From positions 1 to 6,280 of the forward strand of contig JAGWGO010000096.1 of the NCBI GenBank assembly GCA_028867395.1: a DNA stretch of 6,280 nt. The letters run 5' to 3'. The translations under genes were made by a program, and so were the position numbers. The DNA is from Nitrososphaerota archaeon (GTDB lineage Archaea; Thermoproteota; Nitrososphaeria; Nitrososphaerales; Nitrosopumilaceae). Shown one piece after another: positions 3,732 through 6,280 of the stretch. Position 1 is the stretch's first letter. Every line of letters begins with the position of its first letter. Under the pieces are notes generated by a model that made no database searches, had not been told where the DNA came from, and was given only the letters and a program-made list of their open reading frames with translations.

Positions 3732-5003
3732 TTAGATTACTAGTATGAATAAATAGTATACAATCAGGTTTACCGAAGTAACTATGACACCTATCTTGAG
3801 AAACTCGAGAAATGTAAACGGCTTGATGTTCTTTGCTTCAGAAGCTTGAATTATTATGATGTTTGATGCGGCGGCCAATATGGTAAGATTTCCTGATATG
3901 GTACTTGCTGCAGCTAGCATCATCCATGAAGAAACATTAGAACCGGTAAATCCGTTTTGTATCATTACATAGTGGTAAAGCGAGACAAACGGTACATTGC
4001 TTAGGATCTGCCCAAGTGTTACACTTGAAATAGATATTATCGCATTGCTTTGAACAAGATCACTTGGGTTTGGCACAGGGGTGTTCTTGATTATCATGGG
4101 TATTGCGCCAGAAGACCAGACTGCTGCGGTAACAACAAACATTGCAGCAAAAAACACAAGAACAGAATAATTGACATTTTGTATTACCTCTCTTCTGTCA
4201 CGGCTTATGACGTACAGTGCTGCCGCCCCTGCGAGAGCAACAAAGCTAAGATTGATGTCTGCAACTTTCAAGAACTTCAAGACCTCGGAAATGAAAAACC
4301 CCGCGATTGTTGCAACCAACACACCAATTGATATCATGGCAAGAGGTCTGTTTGTGATGGCGGCGTTTTCCAAAGATATGTTTTCCAAGTTTACCTGCAG
4401 TAAGTCTTTTTTGAAGTATGCGCGAAGAATGTAGTAAGTGAGAAAGAGGTTGATAATAGTTGGAACTGCTAGAAACTTGATAAAATTTGTAAACGGCATA
4501 TCTATTCCGCTCTGAAGCGCAATCAAGAGATTTTGAGGATTACCTATGGGAGTCATTGCGCTTCCAACCGTTACGCCAAACGCAAGTGCTATCAGTAACA
4601 CTACCGGTCTTATTCCCATCTGTCTTGAGACGTATGCGACAAGGGGTACGCCCATGAGGGCAATTGTATCATTTACAAGAAATGCCGAAAGTGCACCCAT
4701 GCCAACTACAAAGATTAGCAATATTTTGTCAGGAGTCTTGGCCCTTGTCAGCATCTTTACTGCAACAAATCTAAGGACACCTGCCCTGTCAAGAGCAGAG
4801 ACTATGCTGAACATTCCAAAAAGAAACGCTATGACATCAATCTGGACTGATTTGAACGCCGACTCGGGGGTGATGACCTGAAACCCCATCATCAGTGCGG
4901 CTCCAATTAACATGGATGCCCAAATAGGGATCTTAAACTTGATTCGGCCCACAATTAGCACATAGACAAAACCAAATATTGCAAGCGATACGTACTCGTT
5001 CAC
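3732..5003 (-). CDS. SLC13/ArsB-like ion-transporter superfamily permease
   Basis: A 423-aa integral membrane protein with about 10–12 hydrophobic segments and no signal peptide. It has the two-fold inverted repeat of the IT superfamily (SLC13/DASS, ArsB, NhaD). First half: re-entrant hairpin SAFLVNDT (106–113), then GNPQN (154–158). Second half: hairpin ILSNVPF (333–339), then GNLT with ASN (371–381). These pairs form the substrate- and Na+-binding core in known structures of the superfamily. The motifs are close to those of putative anion permeases such as YbiR and to ArsB, so possible substrates are dicarboxylate, another anion, arsenite or Na+/H+ exchange; the sequence does not decide. 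No ars or metabolic genes are adjacent. The start is GTG (5001–5003), because the nearby ATG is out of frame and runs at once into TGA. A TATA-like element at 5024–5030 supports GTG. Confidence 0.9.
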   Translation of the reverse strand: MNEYVSLAIFGFVYVLIVGRIKFKIPIWASMLIGAALMMGFQVITPESAFKSVQIDVIAFLFGMFSIVSALDRAGVLRFVAVKMLTRAKTPDKILLIFVVGMGALSAFLVNDTIALMGVPLVAYVSRQMGIRPVVLLIALAFGVTVGSAMTPIGNPQNLLIALQSGIDMPFTNFIKFLAVPTIINLFLTYYILRAYFKKDLLQVNLENISLENAAITNRPLAMISIGVLVATIAGFFISEVLKFLKVADINLSFVALAGAAALYVISRDRREVIQNVNYSVLVFFAAMFVVTAAVWSSGAIPMIIKNTPVPNPSDLVQSNAIISISSVTLGQILSNVPFVSLYHYVMIQNGFTGSNVSSWMMLAAASTISGNLTILAAASNIIIIQASEAKNIKPFTFLEFLKIGVIVTSVNLIVYYLFILVI

Positions 5004-5023
5004 ATTGGTGGGTTATTTTGGGG

Positions 5024-5030
5024 GTATTTC
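5024..5030 (-). promoter_or_regulatory. TATA box of the transporter gene
   Basis: Minus-strand GAAATAC is centred about 24 bp before the GTG start, matching the leaderless spacing seen at other genes here and resembling the GTAAATAC box of the 80-aa gene. It lies in the 118-bp divergent gap shared with the TPR gene. Confidence 0.45.
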
Positions 5031-5088
5031 TTTATTGATCCATAGACGATCTTCGTTGACTTATTGCAAATGGTCGTTCTACTAAAAA

Positions 5089-5097
5089 GATAATATC
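5089..5097 (+). promoter_or_regulatory. TATA-like element of the TPR gene
   Basis: GATAATATC is centred about 29 bp upstream of the ATG at 5122. A second AT-rich element (TTTTATA, 5104–5110) is too close to the start to act for this ATG. Confidence 0.4.
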
Positions 5098-5121
5098 CTT
5101 GAATTTTATAGGTATGAAAAG

Positions 5122-5619
5122 ATGAGGAATTCTCTTCTAGATGAGGCATACAATCTTTGTGAGGAAGGCGAGTATACCTTGGCACTAGAATACTATGATC
5201 TAATCTTGTACAAAGAGCCAAACAATGTGGCCGCTCTCATAAACAAGGGAGTTACCCTTCAAAACTTGGGCAAGGTCAAGCAGTCTGTCAAATGCTATGA
5301 TATTGCCCTTGCAATAGATGCAAAGAACGCGGACGCTCTAGTAAACAAAGGATCTGCACTGCACACTCTTGGGAAATACCATGATGCAATTGATTGCTAT
5401 GACAAGGTGCTCAAGATTCAACCAAGATATGCAATGGCAATTGCATACAAGGGACTCTCGCTTGGAGAACTCGGTCTGCTAAAGGACGCCATCAAGTGTT
5501 TCAACTCTGCTCTCAAGATTGACAAAAAGTATGACGTTGCTCTAAACAACAAGGCGCTTGCCTTGGAACTGTTGAAGAAAAACTCTAAACTCAAGCCAAA
5601 ACTACACAAGACCCGATGA
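5122..5619 (+). CDS. Tetratricopeptide repeat (TPR) protein
   Basis: A 165-aa protein made almost wholly of four TPR units of 34 residues: about 3–36, 37–70, 71–104 and 105–138, followed by a capping helix and a basic tail (KKNSKLKPKLHKTR). Each unit shows the expected pattern of Gly and Ala at the helix-A/helix-B contacts, with Tyr or Phe and Pro near the ends (ALEYYDLILYKEPNN, DAIDCYDKVLKIQP). TPRs bind protein partners; no enzymatic domain is attached and the partner is unknown. There is no signal peptide, so it is cytoplasmic. It is divergent from the transporter and convergent with the secreted SRPBCC gene, with 5 bp between the stops. Just before the start is an out-of-frame ATG (5114) whose TGA overlaps this ATG. 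Confidence 0.92.
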   Translation: MRNSLLDEAYNLCEEGEYTLALEYYDLILYKEPNNVAALINKGVTLQNLGKVKQSVKCYDIALAIDAKNADALVNKGSALHTLGKYHDAIDCYDKVLKIQPRYAMAIAYKGLSLGELGLLKDAIKCFNSALKIDKKYDVALNNKALALELLKKNSKLKPKLHKTR

Positions 5620-5624
5620 GTCCA

Positions 5625-6182
5625 CTAGCCTTTCTGGGCATAGTTGACAAACTGACTAAATCCATTCTGAAGTGCATAGCTGAGAGAGTTATCTGGCACA
5701 AAATTCAGCATCCACGATAGAAATCCTGATGTCTTTAGATCTAGGCTAATGTCCACCTTGGTTCCCATTCCAGGCTTGCCATCAAACCCCCAAGTCTTGT
5801 TCAACTCGGTCGTCATCGTGGTTCCCTTCAAGTCGCCTGACACCACTTGAACAAGGTACCTGCCATCTGGGGTCTGTTGGTATATTGCTTGTGTATCAAA
5901 GTACATGACGTTTAATCCTGCATTCATGTCTACTAGGTTGGTCTTGTTATCAAGCACCTTGACATACTTGACATTGTCGGGAAATATCTGTGGATAGTTC
6001 TGTAGATCCGTAATTGCGGAGATTAACAAATTTTCGTTTACATTTGCCACTGTCTGGACATCAATTACACGATCAGCGTATGACATTGGTATGCTTGGAA
6101 CAAGTACCATTAACAACAGAGATGTAAGAATGAATTTTTTTGATCTAAAAGCGTGACTAGCTTGGCTTACATGCTTTACCAT
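5625..6182 (-). CDS. Secreted or membrane-anchored SRPBCC (START/polyketide-cyclase-like) protein
   Basis: About 185 aa from the ATG at 6182. A basic N-terminus with RSKK and a hydrophobic stretch (about KFILTSLLLMVLVPSI) ends in MSYAD, a plausible signal peptide cleaved after Ala. The mature part fits the SRPBCC fold: strand DVQTVANVN, helix NENLLISAITDLQNYPQIFPD, then VKYVKVLD, a central β-sheet (including RYLVQVVSGDLKGTTMTTEL and TKVDISLDLKTSG), and a long C-terminal helix (SLSYALQNGFSQFVNYAQ). SRPBCC proteins bind lipids or other hydrophobic ligands in a deep pocket; most are cytoplasmic, so export is notable. The ligand is unknown. A GTG at 6191 in the same frame is an alternative start, but the TATA-like element at 6205–6212 fits a leaderless ATG at 6182. 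Confidence 0.82.
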   Translation of the reverse strand: MVKHVSQASHAFRSKKFILTSLLLMVLVPSIPMSYADRVIDVQTVANVNENLLISAITDLQNYPQIFPDNVKYVKVLDNKTNLVDMNAGLNVMYFDTQAIYQQTPDGRYLVQVVSGDLKGTTMTTELNKTWGFDGKPGMGTKVDISLDLKTSGFLSWMLNFVPDNSLSYALQNGFSQFVNYAQKG

Positions 6183-6204
6183 TTGGACCACCGCGTCTGT
6201 GCAT

Positions 6205-6212
6205 GTATAAAG
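6205..6212 (-). promoter_or_regulatory. TATA-like element nearest the SRPBCC start
   Basis: Minus-strand CTTTATAC is centred about 26 bp before the ATG at 6182, which supports that ATG and a leaderless transcript. A stronger AT-rich box, GTTATATAC (6225–6233), lies further up and would give a leader of about 20 nt; either could be used. Confidence 0.4.
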
Positions 6213-6224
6213 TTCTACACAAAG

Positions 6225-6233
6225 GTATATAAC
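6225..6233 (-). promoter_or_regulatory. Alternative TATA box of the SRPBCC gene
   Basis: Minus-strand GTTATATAC is a good TATA match. The tandem TTTGTNNACAAA palindromes begin 3 bp upstream of it (6236) and a degenerate copy (6213–6224) lies directly downstream, so the box is framed by copies of one motif. Confidence 0.45.
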
Positions 6234-6235
6234 TT

Positions 6236-6264
6236 ATTTGTACACAAATGATTTGTATACAATC
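6236..6264. promoter_or_regulatory. Tandem palindromes, consensus TTTGTNNACAAA: candidate operator
   Basis: ATTTGTACACAAAT (6236–6249) is palindromic except for its central AC. TTGTATACAA (6253–6262) is a perfect palindrome, offset by 15 bp from the first copy. A degenerate copy, TTCTACACAAAG (6213–6224), matches 10 of 12 bases of the first. Copies lie on both sides of the TATA box of the SRPBCC gene. They may also serve a divergent gene beyond the right edge of the window. Confidence 0.5.
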
Positions 6265-6280
6265 TAATTCAACAAAAAAT

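Noticed and set aside
4050..4881. Several plus-strand open frames opposite the transporter
   Set aside because: They are antisense shadows of a clear membrane-transporter gene with intact motifs, have unlikely composition and lack promoters.
5000..5221. Minus-strand frame of 73 codons across the divergent promoter gap
   Set aside because: It overlaps both the promoter region and the start of the well supported TPR gene, and its product shows no domain-like pattern.
1..6280. CRISPR array, insertion sequence, integrase or defence island
   Set aside because: No regularly spaced direct repeats, no transposase or nuclease motifs and no terminal inverted repeats were seen; gene content looks like an ordinary chromosomal core or shell region.

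Overview
This window looks like chromosomal DNA of an ammonia-oxidising-type archaeon (Nitrososphaerota/Thaumarchaeota, in the Nitrosopumilus–Nitrosarchaeum–Nitrosotenuis range). The evidence is moderately AT-rich DNA, short tightly packed single genes, TATA boxes about 23–30 bp upstream of most start codons (leaderless or nearly leaderless transcripts), no clear Shine-Dalgarno sites, frequent GTG/TTG starts, and small winged-helix, RAM-domain and SWIM proteins of archaeal type. The lineage is an inference from style and gene content; no marker gene such as amoA or rRNA is present.

Layout from left to right: (1) 1–563, the C-terminal third of a Cu+ exporting P1B-type ATPase (CopA), cut by the window edge. 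(2) 739–1191, a winged-helix regulator with a C-terminal CxxC…CxxC metal-binding tail. Its promoter carries a perfect 9-bp inverted repeat around the TATA box. (3) 1210–2369, a block of small genes: a 65-aa acidic protein (-), a free-standing Lrp/AsnC RAM domain (+), an 80-aa protein (+) and a 110-aa protein (-). The last two end in the same CTAG tetranucleotide. (4) 2478–3617, a single-domain SWIM zinc-finger protein (+), a 66-aa protein (-, TTG start) and a HAD phosphatase of phosphoglycolate-phosphatase type (-). (5) 3732–5003, an SLC13/ArsB-like membrane transporter (-). (6) 5122–5619, a four-TPR protein (+), facing a secreted SRPBCC/START-like protein (-, 5625–6182). The promoter of the secreted protein carries tandem TTTGTNNACAAA palindromes.

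The genes do not form one operon; almost every gene has its own promoter and neighbours are convergent or divergent. The most coherent functional unit is copA plus the cysteine-tailed regulator, a plausible copper-homeostasis pair. No rRNA, tRNA, CRISPR array, insertion sequence or prophage gene was seen, and no gene-free stretch exceeds about 175 bp. I do not see a defence island or other obvious new multi-gene system. The most interesting signals are the regulator with its dyad operator, the palindromes at the right edge, and several lineage-type small proteins without recognised function.
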